Made by a program: the position numbers and the translations under genes | Notes under the pieces: generated by a model | The model's database searches: none | The model's input: only the letters and a program-made list of their open reading frames with translations | What the model was told of the DNA's origin: nothing | Part shown: piece after piece, positions 17,635 through 26,190 of the stretch | Position numbering within the stretch: the first letter of the stretch is position 1 | Layout: the number at the start of each line of letters is the position of its first letter | Assembly: GCF_001182785.1 (NCBI RefSeq) | Contig: NZ_CP012099.1 | Location: forward strand, 1,982,501-2,046,500 | Length of the DNA stretch: 64,000 nt | Direction of reading: 5' to 3' | Origin: Bacillus thuringiensis | Lineage (GTDB): Bacteria > Bacillota > Bacilli > Bacillales > Bacillaceae_G

Positions 17635-17865
17635 GAAAAGACTCCTTTTTCTGTAAATTCTATAAATTTATTATATAACAGATGATGTGTTATGGGGATA
17701 AAGATAAAAGGATTGAAATCATAGTTATATTTATAGTCAAAACTCATTAAAAATATTATATTTCTCCATTTTTGTATGAATTGTCAAAAAATAAGAGTGA
17801 TAATATTTGAATGTAAAGCTTGTATCTTTAAAGCTATGAAGAGTAAAAGTAGAATTAAGCATTCA

Positions 17866-18023
17866 TTTATCGCGCTATTCGCTGTGCAGTAAGACCCCCA
17901 CCTCAAAATTCAGTGAAAGCAAAGAAGTTAGGGGGAGCGGGATGTCCGTAAAATCTCGATTGGTGAGGGCTGATAATCAGTGAGGGATGAACAAAACCCC
18001 TATTGATTAAAGTTTTACTTTAT
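17866..18023. repeat. bcr1-like intergenic repeat element (copy 1), TTTAT-flanked
   Basis: About 148 bases bounded on both sides by TTTAT (17866-17870 and 18019-18023). Internal landmarks are GCAGTAAGACCCCCACC, CTCAAAATTCAGTG, TTAGGGGGAG and GGCTGATAATCAG. These match, in order, a second region at 31.4 kb on the other strand. Length and the TTTAT direct repeats fit the B. cereus-group mobile repeat bcr1 as I remember it. It carries no reading frame. The rest of this gap of about 550 bases upstream of the glycosyltransferase is AT-rich with no other gene. Confidence 0.75.
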
Positions 18024-18186
18024 AAAATTGTGAATCACAATAATGTAGACTATAGAAAATATTTCTCAATAATAAAATGAAGAGAAAAGCATGAAGAAGT
18101 AGAATGCATTCATTTATAATAGACTTAAATTAATTAATGTAATTAATTGTTAACTTTATTATATTAACTGGATAGGAGAGAATATT

Positions 18187-19395
18187 ATGGCAAATGTACT
18201 CGTAATAAATTTCCCTGGGGAAGGTCATATTAATCCGACTTTAGCTATTGTAAGTGAGTTAATCCAGCGAGGAGAAACAGTTGTTTCGTATTGTATTGAA
18301 GATTATAGAAAGAAGATTGAAGCAACAGGTGCGGAATTCCGAGTGTTTGAGAATTTTCTCTCTCAAATTAATATTATGGAACGAGTAAATGAAGGCGGGA
18401 GCCCTTTGACGATGCTATCTCATATGATTGAAGCATCAGAGCGTATTGTTACTCAAATTGTAGAAGAAACAAAAGAGGAAAAATACGATTATTTAATATA
18501 TGATAATCATTTTCCAGTAGGACGTATTATAGCGAATATTTTACAATTACCAAGCGTTTCATCTTGTACAACGTTTGCTGTTAATCAGTACATTAATTTT
18601 CATGATGGGCAGGAATCGAGACAAGTAGATGAAATGAATCCATTATATCAATCTTGTTTAGCGGGAATGGAAAGATGGAATAAGCAGTATGGAATGAAAT
18701 GTAATAGTATGTATGATATTATGAACCATCCTGGTGATATTACGATTGTATATACTTCAAAAGAATATCAGCCGCGTTCAGATGTATTTGATGAATCGTA
18801 TAAATTTGTCGGTCCATCAATTACTACTCGAAAAGAAGTGGGGAGTTTTCCTACTGAAGATTTAAAAAATGAAAAAGTAATTTTCATTTCTATGGGAACA
18901 GTTTTTAATGAACAACCTGCTTTGTATGAAAAATGTTTTGAAGCGTTTAAAGATGTAGATGCGACAGTCGTATTAGTCGTTGGTAAGAAGATAAATATAA
19001 GTCAATTTGAAAATATCCCGAAAAACTTTAAGTTGTATAATTATGTCCCGCAATTAGAAGTTTTACAGCATGCTGATGTATTCGTGACACATGGTGGTAT
19101 GAATAGTTCGAGTGAAGCGTTATATTACGGTGTTCCATTAGTTGTAATTCCGGTAACAGGAGATCAGCCATTCGTTGCAAAACGATTGACTGAAGTAGGG
19201 GCAGGCATAAGACTTAATCGTAACGAGTTAACTTCTGAATTGTTACGTGAGACTGTAAAGAAAGTAATGGATGATGTGACGTTTAAGGGAAATAGTCGTA
19301 AAGTGGGAGAGTCGCTTAGAAATGCTGGTGGATATCAAAGGGCAGTTGAGGAAATACTTGAATTAAAAATGAAGCCGTACGTAAAGATTAAATAG
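18187..19395 (+). CDS. Macrolide-type UDP-glycosyltransferase (MGT family, GT1)
   Basis: A 402-residue GT-B enzyme that would transfer glucose from UDP-glucose to a small acceptor. The N-terminal NFPGEGHINPTLAIVSEL motif (residues 8-25) binds the acceptor, and the C-terminal HADVFVTHGGMNSSSEALYY (about 297-316) followed by GVPLVVIPVTGDQPF is the nucleotide-sugar signature. It is related to Bacillus YjiC-type enzymes that glycosylate flavonoids, macrolides and other xenobiotics. The ATG has AGGAGAG upstream, and an AATTAATT-rich inverted repeat at 18128-18148 could be an operator. It stands alone. Confidence 0.87.
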   Translation: MANVLVINFPGEGHINPTLAIVSELIQRGETVVSYCIEDYRKKIEATGAEFRVFENFLSQINIMERVNEGGSPLTMLSHMIEASERIVTQIVEETKEEKYDYLIYDNHFPVGRIIANILQLPSVSSCTTFAVNQYINFHDGQESRQVDEMNPLYQSCLAGMERWNKQYGMKCNSMYDIMNHPGDITIVYTSKEYQPRSDVFDESYKFVGPSITTRKEVGSFPTEDLKNEKVIFISMGTVFNEQPALYEKCFEAFKDVDATVVLVVGKKINISQFENIPKNFKLYNYVPQLEVLQHADVFVTHGGMNSSSEALYYGVPLVVIPVTGDQPFVAKRLTEVGAGIRLNRNELTSELLRETVKKVMDDVTFKGNSRKVGESLRNAGGYQRAVEEILELKMKPYVKIK

Positions 19396-19402
19396 ATGTT
19401 AA

Positions 19403-19435
19403 AAACACACTTACTTTTAATTTGTAAGTGTGTTT
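19403..19435 (+). terminator. Stem-loop after the glycosyltransferase gene
   Basis: AAACACACTTAC/GTAAGTGTGTTT, a perfect 12-bp stem with a 9-base loop. The T-tail is within the stem end and short, but the position 8 bases after the stop fits a terminator. Confidence 0.65.
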
Positions 19436-19510
19436 CTAGTATTACGCGTTACATGTGTTACATAAAAATAGCGATAAAGGTGAAACTTTTGTGTATATAA
19501 ATCGATACCT

Positions 19511-19539
19511 TTGAATTAGTAGTAAAATTACGTTAAAAT
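19511..19539 (+). promoter_or_regulatory. Predicted SigA promoter of the yitT-like gene
   Basis: TTGAAT (19511-19516) and TAAAAT (19534-19539) with a 17-base spacer, 36 bases before the start codon. Confidence 0.5.
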
Positions 19540-19575
19540 AATACTAAGAAAATATATAAGTTTTGGGGGTAATGA

Positions 19576-20421
19576 ATGAAGAAAGTATTTGAATACGTAT
19601 TATTAACAATTGGCTCAATTATAGTAGCAGGTTCATTAGAGCTTATTTTAGCACCTAATGGATTAGTAGATGGCGGGGTAACGGCTATTGCTATTATGGC
19701 AAATAAAGTCGCAGGATTGCCACTTTATGGCGTTTTCTTAGGAATTAATATCCCAATTTTATTATTTACTGCAAAAGTAATGGGAAAGAAATTTTTTATC
19801 CGTACATCTTATGCGAATGTAGTTACAACACTCGGATTAATTTATTTAAAACCATTTCCAGCAATTACGACTTCTGAGTTATTAATTGTACTTTATGGTG
19901 GAGTGCTGTTCGGAATTGGTGTTGGGATTGTTGTTAAAATGGGTGGAGCAATTGACGGTTCGGAAATGTTAGCAGTTTGGATGAACAAACACTTTAATGT
20001 GCCGATTAGTACATTTTTACTTGCAGTAAATGCAGTTATTTTCATCTTTGTTGCCATTTTATTTTCAATCGAACAAGCGATGTTCTCATTAGCAATTTTC
20101 TATATTGTTACGAAGATGATTGATTTTATATTAGATGGTATTAATCAAGGTAAGAGCGTTATGATTATTTCTGGTAAGAATAAAGAAATAGGCGATTTAC
20201 TTATGAAAGAATTGCAACTATCTGTTACGTATCTACATGGAGAAGGTGGTTTTTTAGGGGAGCATAAGAGAATCATTTATTGTATTACAAACCGATTCAT
20301 TTATCCGAAAATGAAAGATCTCGTTCTCTCTGTAGATCCAACCGCTATAATTGAAGCTTCCTATTCAACAGAAACGACTGGTGTGAAACGTCCGGGAAGG
20401 AAAGCTAGGTCGGGTGAATAA
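19576..20421 (+). CDS. YitT-family membrane protein (DUF2179)
   Basis: A 281-residue protein with five N-terminal hydrophobic segments (to about residue 170) and a C-terminal soluble DUF2179 domain (about 190-270) containing GEGGFLGEHKRIIYCI. The GGAIDGSEMLAVW segment is typical of the family. B. cereus-group genomes have many YitT-like paralogues; their transport or sensing function is not established. The start follows GGGGGTAATGA. It is monocistronic, with its own predicted promoter and terminator. Confidence 0.87.
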   Translation: MKKVFEYVLLTIGSIIVAGSLELILAPNGLVDGGVTAIAIMANKVAGLPLYGVFLGINIPILLFTAKVMGKKFFIRTSYANVVTTLGLIYLKPFPAITTSELLIVLYGGVLFGIGVGIVVKMGGAIDGSEMLAVWMNKHFNVPISTFLLAVNAVIFIFVAILFSIEQAMFSLAIFYIVTKMIDFILDGINQGKSVMIISGKNKEIGDLLMKELQLSVTYLHGEGGFLGEHKRIIYCITNRFIYPKMKDLVLSVDPTAIIEASYSTETTGVKRPGRKARSGE

Positions 20422-20424
20422 CTA

Positions 20425-20470
20425 GAAGAAGGCTGTCCAAAAAGTTATTTTGGAACAGCCTTCTTTTTTA
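20425..20470 (+). terminator. Terminator after the yitT-like gene
   Basis: AGAAGGCTGTCC pairs with GGAACAGCCTTCT (one bulge) around AAAAAGTTATTTT and ends in T6. The stem core resembles those of two other terminators in the window. Confidence 0.8.
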
Positions 20471-20510
20471 TTTTGTTGAATTGTTAGTATGTTACAAGTT
20501 AAACCCACTG

Positions 20511-21926
20511 TTAACAAATTTCCTTGCAACTAGGGAACCAAGCGTTTTTCAATAATATAGTCAACGTTTCAATTTTATTTTCTGGAATGCTACCAAATCC
20601 GAGTAATACGTATGATTCCTTACGTAAATCATTCATGAAATCATATGGAGAAAGCGGGTATAATTTAACGCTTTGTTTTTTAGCGGATTCAATCAGTTCG
20701 TTTTCATTCATACTGTTATGGACACATAAAACAATATGAAGTCCAGACTGTTCGCCAAGAATTTGAACATTAGCCCCCATTTCTTTCATAATGGATTTTA
20801 CTAACGCATGATGTTTTCTTTTATATAGTGTACGACTCCGGTTAAGATGACGTTCCCAATTCCCGCTTTGTATAAAGTTAGCAAAAGCAAGTTGTTGTAT
20901 TGTAGCGACTGTTTGTTTAAAAATTCCATGCAGTTCTTGATATGTTTTTAAAAGATGTGGTGGTAAAACAACATATCCCATTCGTAAAGAAGGTAAAAAA
21001 GATTTTGAGAAAGTCCCCATATAAATAACGCGTTCATTTGAATCAAGACTTTGTAAAGAAGGAATCGGCTTACCAGCGTAGCGAAACTCTCCGTCATAGT
21101 CATCTTCAATAATATATCCATTGCAATCATTAGCCCACTTTAACAATTCTAATCTTCTAGATAAAGGCATAATAATCCCGAGTGGAAATTGGTGTGATGG
21201 TGTAACGTATGCGACATTGGAATTTGTATTGTATAAGCTAGAAATATCAATCCCTTTTTCATCCAATGGTATGGGATGAATTTGTCTATCACAGCTTTTA
21301 ATGATTGCGTGTATACGGTGAAATCCAGGGTTTTCAATGCCGTATTCTTTTGTAGGGCCAAGCAGTTGAAGTAGTAGCCAGAGAAGTGGCTGCGTTCCGG
21401 CACCAATAATAATTTGATCAGGTGAAGAATGTACACCGCGAGAGTGATATAAATATGTTGATATATGCTCTCGAAGAGCGAATTCACCTTGAGGATCTTC
21501 TTTGGAAAATAGTGCATTTTCGTATTTAAGTATGGATTCTTGTAATGCTCGTTTCCAATTTGTAATCGGAAAAGCAGTTTGATCAATAAGCCCTTGGCTA
21601 CAATCATATTCGAATTTTTCGTCTATTAAATTGCTCGTCTTCATTGCTGCATTTCGTTTTTTATTTGGGATAACGTCAATATCGAAATTTGCTACAAAAA
21701 TACCACGTTTCGGTTTACTTTCTACATAACCTTCAGCTAACAATTGTTGATAAGCTGATTCAACAGTAATGCGGCTAATATTAAGTTGTGATGCTAAATT
21801 TCTGTGTGAGGGTAGACGTGTGCCAACAGAAATACGCCCTTGTATAATTTCAGCTTTTATATATTCGTAAATTTGCAAGTAAATAGGTGTGTTACTTTGT
21901 AATTGCAATGGGATAGTAAAATCCAT
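20511..21926 (-). CDS. MocR-type regulator: GntR winged helix fused to a PLP aminotransferase-like domain
   Basis: A 471-residue regulator of the MocR/PdxR/GabR group. The N-terminal GntR winged helix spans about residues 10-80, with RLPSHRNLASQLNISRITVE as its helix-turn-helix. The aminotransferase fold I domain fills the rest, with YIIEDDYDGEFRY near 272 and MGTFSKSFLPSLRMGYV near 309 carrying the PLP lysine. Such proteins sense PLP or an amino compound and usually act on a neighbouring gene. Here the only divergent neighbour is an acetyltransferase, with a palindrome between them. The ATG follows AGGAGAG. Confidence 0.87.
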   Translation of the reverse strand: MDFTIPLQLQSNTPIYLQIYEYIKAEIIQGRISVGTRLPSHRNLASQLNISRITVESAYQQLLAEGYVESKPKRGIFVANFDIDVIPNKKRNAAMKTSNLIDEKFEYDCSQGLIDQTAFPITNWKRALQESILKYENALFSKEDPQGEFALREHISTYLYHSRGVHSSPDQIIIGAGTQPLLWLLLQLLGPTKEYGIENPGFHRIHAIIKSCDRQIHPIPLDEKGIDISSLYNTNSNVAYVTPSHQFPLGIIMPLSRRLELLKWANDCNGYIIEDDYDGEFRYAGKPIPSLQSLDSNERVIYMGTFSKSFLPSLRMGYVVLPPHLLKTYQELHGIFKQTVATIQQLAFANFIQSGNWERHLNRSRTLYKRKHHALVKSIMKEMGANVQILGEQSGLHIVLCVHNSMNENELIESAKKQSVKLYPLSPYDFMNDLRKESYVLLGFGSIPENKIETLTILLKNAWFPSCKEIC

Positions 21927-21967
21927 ATAAAACTCTCCTTTAAAGCTGACCTTATAAAAAATTCTTA

Positions 21968-22005
21968 AACTGCCACTTAAGTAAAGGGCAGTTGCTTTCT
22001 ATAAT
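21968..22005 (+). promoter_or_regulatory. Inverted repeat and -10 box between the MocR and GNAT genes
   Basis: AACTGCC (21968-21974) and GGCAGTT (21987-21993) form a perfect 7-bp inverted repeat separated by 12 bases. A TATAAT box for the acetyltransferase gene begins 7 bases later (22000-22005). The repeat covers the expected -35 area, so it is a candidate binding site of the MocR protein. Confidence 0.5.
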
Positions 22006-22055
22006 AATGATATAACATTTAGAAAATTATATAAATAGTTAGGGGAGAGTTAAAA

Positions 22056-22478
22056 ATGAATGTTAAAGAAGTAGTAACAGAAGAGCAATTACATGAAGTA
22101 TTACCTGTTTTACAGCAATTAAGAACGAAACTTTCAAAAGAGGAAACAAGCTCTTTATTTCGAAATATGAAAGAAGAAAATTATAAACTATTTTCGCTGC
22201 GTAATGAGGAGGATGAAGTTGTTAGCCTTGCAGGTGTAGCGATTTGTACGAACTTTTATAATAAGAAGCACGTTTTCGTATATGACCTTGTAACAGCAGA
22301 CGCACATCGTTCAAAAGGACATGGAAATGTATTACTTTCGTATATAGAGAACTGGGGAAAGGAAAACGGATGTGAATCTATCGTCCTCACATCAGCATTT
22401 CCAAGAATTGATGCTCATCGTTTTTATGAAAGAGAAGGGTATGATAAAGTGAGTTATTCTTTTCATAAAGAATTATAA
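22056..22478 (+). CDS. GNAT family N-acetyltransferase
   Basis: A 140-residue single-domain acetyltransferase. DLVTADAHRSKGHGNVLLSY near residues 78-97 is the acetyl-CoA loop, and RIDAHRFYEREGYDKVSYSF near the C-terminus is the usual last strand region. The start has GGGGAGAG upstream. It is divergent from a MocR regulator, which makes it that regulator's probable target. Substrate unknown, possibly an amino compound sensed by the regulator. Confidence 0.83.
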   Translation: MNVKEVVTEEQLHEVLPVLQQLRTKLSKEETSSLFRNMKEENYKLFSLRNEEDEVVSLAGVAICTNFYNKKHVFVYDLVTADAHRSKGHGNVLLSYIENWGKENGCESIVLTSAFPRIDAHRFYEREGYDKVSYSFHKEL

Positions 22479-22485
22479 ATAATAG

Positions 22486-22523
22486 GAAGAAGCTGTCCCG
22501 CAAAAGTTGGGAACAGCTTCTTC
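22486..22523 (+). terminator. Terminator after the GNAT gene
   Basis: GAAGAAGCTGTCCC pairs with GGGAACAGCTTCTTC with a 9-base loop and one offset base. The stem core CTGTCCC/GGGAACAG is similar to the terminators at 20.4 and 61.0 kb. Confidence 0.78.
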
Positions 22524-22651
22524 TTATTTATTAAGTTATTATTGAACGGTAAATAGGTTGTAAGTTATGGTATATGTATTTGAAAAGGTTATATAGTGTA
22601 TTTTGTCGAATTGTTTTAATTTAATAAAGAGAATGATTGGAGCGCTTATAC

Positions 22652-23779
22652 TTGAAGAAAATAAAGAAACTATCAATCCCTAATGATGCTAGAGTTATCG
22701 TCATATCTGATATTCATGGAGAATTAAATCTTTTAAAAGAAGCACTACATAAAGTTAACTTTAAAGATGAAGATTATTTAATTATTAATGGAGATCTTTG
22801 CGAGAAAGGACGAGATAGCGTAGGCGTAGTAAACTACGTTATGAATCTTGTAAAGAACAATTCAAATGTTCACGTTGTTGAAGGGAATTGTGAAGTTTTA
22901 GTTGATGCTCTTCTAAATGAAAATCCTCGTCTTATTAATTATTTATGTACGAGAAAGCATTCGATTTTTAATGAATGGCTAGAGCAATTGGATTTTTCAG
23001 CTCATAAAGGCACTTCAATTCGTGAAGTGAGAGAAGCATTGCTAAGTGAATTTTCACAAGAAATACATTGGCTAACGGAGTTGCCGACAGCGATTGAAAC
23101 AGAAGATTATATTTTTGTGCATGCCGGTCTAGAAGATAGAGTAGATTGGAAAGAAACAGAGCGCAAAAATGCGATAGCAATGCCACAGTTTTTTAATAAA
23201 TCACATAAAGCAAATAAGTATGTAATAGTTGGTCATTGGCCTGTCGTGAACTATTCTGAAGAAGCACCGTCTAACAATCCAGTTATTGATAAGGAGAAAA
23301 AAATTATTGCAATTGATGGAGGAAATGCAATTAAAGAAGCAGGGCAATTAAACGTATTTATTATTCAGAGGAAACAAACCGGCGATACGTTTTCTTATAC
23401 ATATGTAGACTATTTTCCAGAGTACGAAGTAATAGCGGATTTTAATGCGAATTCAGAAATGCAGGGCGGAGTGACATATCCGTATTATTACATAGAGCCT
23501 ATCGAGAAGATGCAAGATTACACAATATGTAAGCAAAAGGAAACAAATAAATTACTCACTGTAAAAAATGAATATATGAAACAACTTGAGTCAGGTGAAT
23601 ATACAGTGAAAACCGATATTTCTTGTGCGCAAATAAGCGTTAGGAAGGGAGATATCGTTTCTCTCATTGATGATAGCTGTTCAGGATATGATTTAATTAA
23701 AAAAGATGGCGTAGAGGGTTGGATAGAGAAAGGGATTTTAGTTGAGATAGAAAAAGTGAAAAATAAAACATTAAGCTGA
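22652..23779 (+). CDS. Metallophosphoesterase (PPP-like) with C-terminal SH3-like extension
   Basis: A protein of about 375 residues with a calcineurin-like phosphoesterase domain. ISDIHGELNLL near residue 20, INGDLCEKG near 46, EGNCE near 76, FVHAGL near 150 and VGHWP near 191 are the five metal-binding motifs. This resembles diadenosine tetraphosphatase or Ser/Thr phosphatases such as PrpE, but the last 60 residues, containing VRKGDIVSLIDDS and GVEGWIEKG, look like a small SH3-type barrel. I start at the TTG that has GGAG 9 bases before it; a TTG five codons earlier overlaps that site. Target unknown. Confidence 0.83.
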   Translation: MKKIKKLSIPNDARVIVISDIHGELNLLKEALHKVNFKDEDYLIINGDLCEKGRDSVGVVNYVMNLVKNNSNVHVVEGNCEVLVDALLNENPRLINYLCTRKHSIFNEWLEQLDFSAHKGTSIREVREALLSEFSQEIHWLTELPTAIETEDYIFVHAGLEDRVDWKETERKNAIAMPQFFNKSHKANKYVIVGHWPVVNYSEEAPSNNPVIDKEKKIIAIDGGNAIKEAGQLNVFIIQRKQTGDTFSYTYVDYFPEYEVIADFNANSEMQGGVTYPYYYIEPIEKMQDYTICKQKETNKLLTVKNEYMKQLESGEYTVKTDISCAQISVRKGDIVSLIDDSCSGYDLIKKDGVEGWIEKGILVEIEKVKNKTLS

Positions 23780-23809
23780 AATAGGAGGGATATAACCTCC
23801 TATTTTTTT
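23780..23809 (+). terminator. Terminator after the metallophosphoesterase gene
   Basis: AATAGGAGG/CCTCCTATT with a 7-base loop directly after the stop, followed by T-rich sequence. Confidence 0.8.
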
Positions 23810-24426
23810 AAAGGGGTAGATTGCTTGCTGTCTTTAATAAGTAAATAAATCGTACTCGGCAGAATGATAAGCGTCATTCCTAAAAGAATTGCTAGTATAG
23901 CATAACCTCTATAGGGAGCAGAAAAGATAAAAGGAAGTATCGCTAAAAAAATACCTGCTATCATCATTGAAATACTACTAATATTTGAAGCTCTTTTTTC
24001 AAGGTGCTTATCATTCCATTCTAATGAAACGGTTGATTTAGTCGTATCAATTTTGGAACTGAAATAACCTATTAATATAAATAAAAGCCCTAATGCTAAA
24101 AATATGAAATGATCAAGAGGAAGTGAAAAGCCAAGAGCGATGAGGGCGATGACAATATCGACAAAAAATAAGAATAGTAACATTGTGTTGCCGATCCAAT
24201 GGAGAAATTTCTGGTTACTCGCTGCTTTAGATAAAGCTAAAAATACAAAGAATAAGAAGGAACATATAATTATATTTACGATTACAAAAGTGCTTTTATC
24301 CATTGTTGATGTAGGCGTTCCATTAAAGTCCCATTTCGTAACGATACTTAATGGTAAGAAGAAATAGAGAATAATATTTGTCATAATAATAGTAAGAAAT
24401 AAAGCAATACTAAATCGATTATTCAC
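23800..24426 (-). CDS. DUF1648/SdpI-like membrane protein
   Basis: A 208-residue protein with about six hydrophobic segments. After the first segment, LPLSIVTKWDFNGTPTSTMD (residues 25-44) is the DUF1648 signature (P-x-H/K-W-x-x-x-G-x-P). In B. subtilis, SdpI with this domain gives immunity to the SdpC toxin, and YhdP or YfhL-like relatives have other roles. No toxin gene is seen here, so immunity is only a possibility. The gene overlaps the tail of the preceding terminator and is transcribed alone. Confidence 0.75.
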   Translation of the reverse strand: MNNRFSIALFLTIIMTNIILYFFLPLSIVTKWDFNGTPTSTMDKSTFVIVNIIICSFLFFVFLALSKAASNQKFLHWIGNTMLLFLFFVDIVIALIALGFSLPLDHFIFLALGLLFILIGYFSSKIDTTKSTVSLEWNDKHLEKRASNISSISMMIAGIFLAILPFIFSAPYRGYAILAILLGMTLIILPSTIYLLIKDSKQSTPLKK

Positions 24427-24562
24427 TGAATCACCAGCTTTCTAAATCAATAATTGGTATCTAATAACAAAATTATACAATATAATATATGATATTAGTT
24501 TTGATTTTTCTGAAAAAATATTATAATTATATATGAAATAAAGAGGAATGCAGGAGGGAATT

Positions 24563-25129
24563 ATGCAAAACGTTGTATTAAAGGGGAAGAAAGTTACAAT
24601 TCGTACAATAGAAGAATCAGATATAAAAACATTATGGAATATCATATTTAAAGAAGAAAGTCCAGAATGGAAGAAATGGGATGCGCCATATTTCCCGTTC
24701 TCAATGCAAGAATACTCTTCCTATAAAGAGAAGGTGCAAACTCGTTTGCAAGAAGAACCACTGTCAAATTTAATTATAGAAAATAACGGTCAAATTATAG
24801 GGACGGTCGGATTTTATTGGGAGCATAAACCGACGCGTTGGTTGGAGATGGGAATTGTTATTTATAATCCAACTTACTGGAATGGTGGATACGGTACAGA
24901 AGCGTTAACGTTATATCGAGATTTATTATTTGAAAAGATGGAAATTGGTAGAGTAGGGCTCACGACTTGGTCTGGTAATGAACGAATGATGAAAGTAGCG
25001 GAGAAAATAGGAATGAGCTTAGAAGGTAGAATGCGAAAGTGTCGTTATTATAACGGAACATACTATGATTCTATTCGAATGGGCATGATTCGTGAAGAAT
25101 GGGAAGCGCTATGTGTAACGAAGGGGTGA
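24563..25129 (+). CDS. GNAT acetyltransferase, RimJ/RimL-like
   Basis: A 188-residue acetyltransferase of the RimJ/RimL type. It has VTIRTIEESDIKTLWNII at the start, IYNPTYWNGGYGTEALTLYR as the acetyl-CoA loop, and GNERMMKVAEKIGMSLEGRM plus the terminal RMGMIREEW. I start at the ATG preceded by AGGAGG; an ATG five codons earlier overlaps this site. It heads a tightly packed run of small genes (2H phosphoesterase, GNAT, cupin, GNAT, phosphotransferase), most with gaps of 0-13 bases. Confidence 0.85.
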   Translation: MQNVVLKGKKVTIRTIEESDIKTLWNIIFKEESPEWKKWDAPYFPFSMQEYSSYKEKVQTRLQEEPLSNLIIENNGQIIGTVGFYWEHKPTRWLEMGIVIYNPTYWNGGYGTEALTLYRDLLFEKMEIGRVGLTTWSGNERMMKVAEKIGMSLEGRMRKCRYYNGTYYDSIRMGMIREEWEALCVTKG

Positions 25130-25135
25130 GAAAGA

Positions 25136-25696
25136 TTGTACGCTATTATTGCTACATTTGATCGTGTGTTTACTAATAAAATTACAGAACTGCAAAATGA
25201 ATTAACAAATGTAATTGGAACAAATCAACTAGCTGGAGTAGAACCTCATATTATGTTAGCTGATTATAATGAGGTAGCTGTTCATTTGTATACGGAGAAA
25301 CTAGGGGAGTTTGTAGCTATTCAAGAAAATATGGATGTAGTAACTTTTCCTTCTGTTGGAATTTTTCCTACTAATGGAACGGTCTTTCTAGCGCCGACTG
25401 TTACCAATGAATTGTTAAAACTTCATCATTCTTATCATGATTATTTTAAAACTTTTCATGACAACCCAAATTCATATTACGTACCGGGAAAATGGGTACC
25501 GCATTGTACAATTGCAAATAGATTACAGACAAAGCAGTTTTTAAGTGTAATGGAATATATTTATGAGAAATTTGATTTTGTAACAGCTTCAATTGAGAAA
25601 TTAAAATTAATTAAGGTGAATTATGAAAATGGTTCTGCCATTTCTTCTAGTATATTAGCAGAATATAATTTAAAGAGAATGGAGACATCGAGATGA
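25136..25696 (+). CDS. 2H phosphoesterase (2'-5' RNA ligase-like)
   Basis: A 186-residue protein of the 2H superfamily, which cleaves or forms 2',3'-cyclic or 2',5' phosphodiester bonds in RNA or nucleotides. The second catalytic motif is intact (WVPHCTIANRL near residue 121). The first reads EPHIMLADY near 41, so it keeps the histidine but has Met where Thr or Ser is normal. The start is TTG with AAGGGGTGAG upstream. Its stop overlaps the next GNAT start by 4 bases (ATGA), so the genes are translationally coupled. Confidence 0.72.
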   Translation: MYAIIATFDRVFTNKITELQNELTNVIGTNQLAGVEPHIMLADYNEVAVHLYTEKLGEFVAIQENMDVVTFPSVGIFPTNGTVFLAPTVTNELLKLHHSYHDYFKTFHDNPNSYYVPGKWVPHCTIANRLQTKQFLSVMEYIYEKFDFVTASIEKLKLIKVNYENGSAISSSILAEYNLKRMETSR

Positions 25697-26178
25697 CATA
25701 TATAATTAGAGAAATGAAGCAAGAAGATATTCATGCTGTACAATCAGTAGCAAAAATAGCTTGGCATGATACATATGAAGGCATTATTCCAAGAGAAATT
25801 CAAGACAGTTTTTTAGACGAGGCATATTCTGATGAAAAAATGAAATATCGTCTTAAAAATACGCATTTATTCGTTGCGGAAGAAGAAGGAGAAGTAATAG
25901 GGTTTGCGAACTTTTCACCTGTTAGACTACAAAATGAAGCGGAATTAGGTGCGATTTATTTGTTACCAGATCAGCAAGGAAAAGGGATCGGAAGTGCTTT
26001 ATTACAAAAAGGAATTAAAGCATTAAATGGGATACGGAAATTGTACATACATGTAGAAGCAGCAAATGAAAAAGGAAAACGCTTTTATGAAGCGAAAGGT
26101 TTTGCTGAATTAGAGCAATTTGAAGAAGACTTTGAAGGACATATGATGCAGACAGTAAGGATGGTTTTATACGTATAA
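25693..26178 (+). CDS. GNAT family N-acetyltransferase
   Basis: A 161-residue acetyltransferase. IREMKQEDIHAVQSVAKIAW opens the fold, GAIYLLPDQQGKGIGSALLQ near 87-106 is a canonical Q-x-x-G-x-G acetyl-CoA loop, and EAANEKGKRFYEAKGFAE follows. It overlaps the 2H phosphoesterase gene by 4 bases and is followed 12 bases later by the cupin gene, so it is part of the same transcript. Substrate unknown. Confidence 0.87.
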   Translation: MTYIIREMKQEDIHAVQSVAKIAWHDTYEGIIPREIQDSFLDEAYSDEKMKYRLKNTHLFVAEEEGEVIGFANFSPVRLQNEAELGAIYLLPDQQGKGIGSALLQKGIKALNGIRKLYIHVEAANEKGKRFYEAKGFAELEQFEEDFEGHMMQTVRMVLYV

Positions 26179-26190
26179 GGAGAACTAGTA

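Noticed and set aside
18128..18148. AATTAATT inverted repeat upstream of the glycosyltransferase gene as an operator
   Set aside because: Self-complementary AT-rich words are frequent in this genome; mentioned with the gene but not supported enough as a separate site.
23800..24426. DUF1648 protein as an SdpI-type toxin immunity gene
   Set aside because: No SdpC-like toxin or SdpR-like regulator is nearby, so immunity was not assigned.
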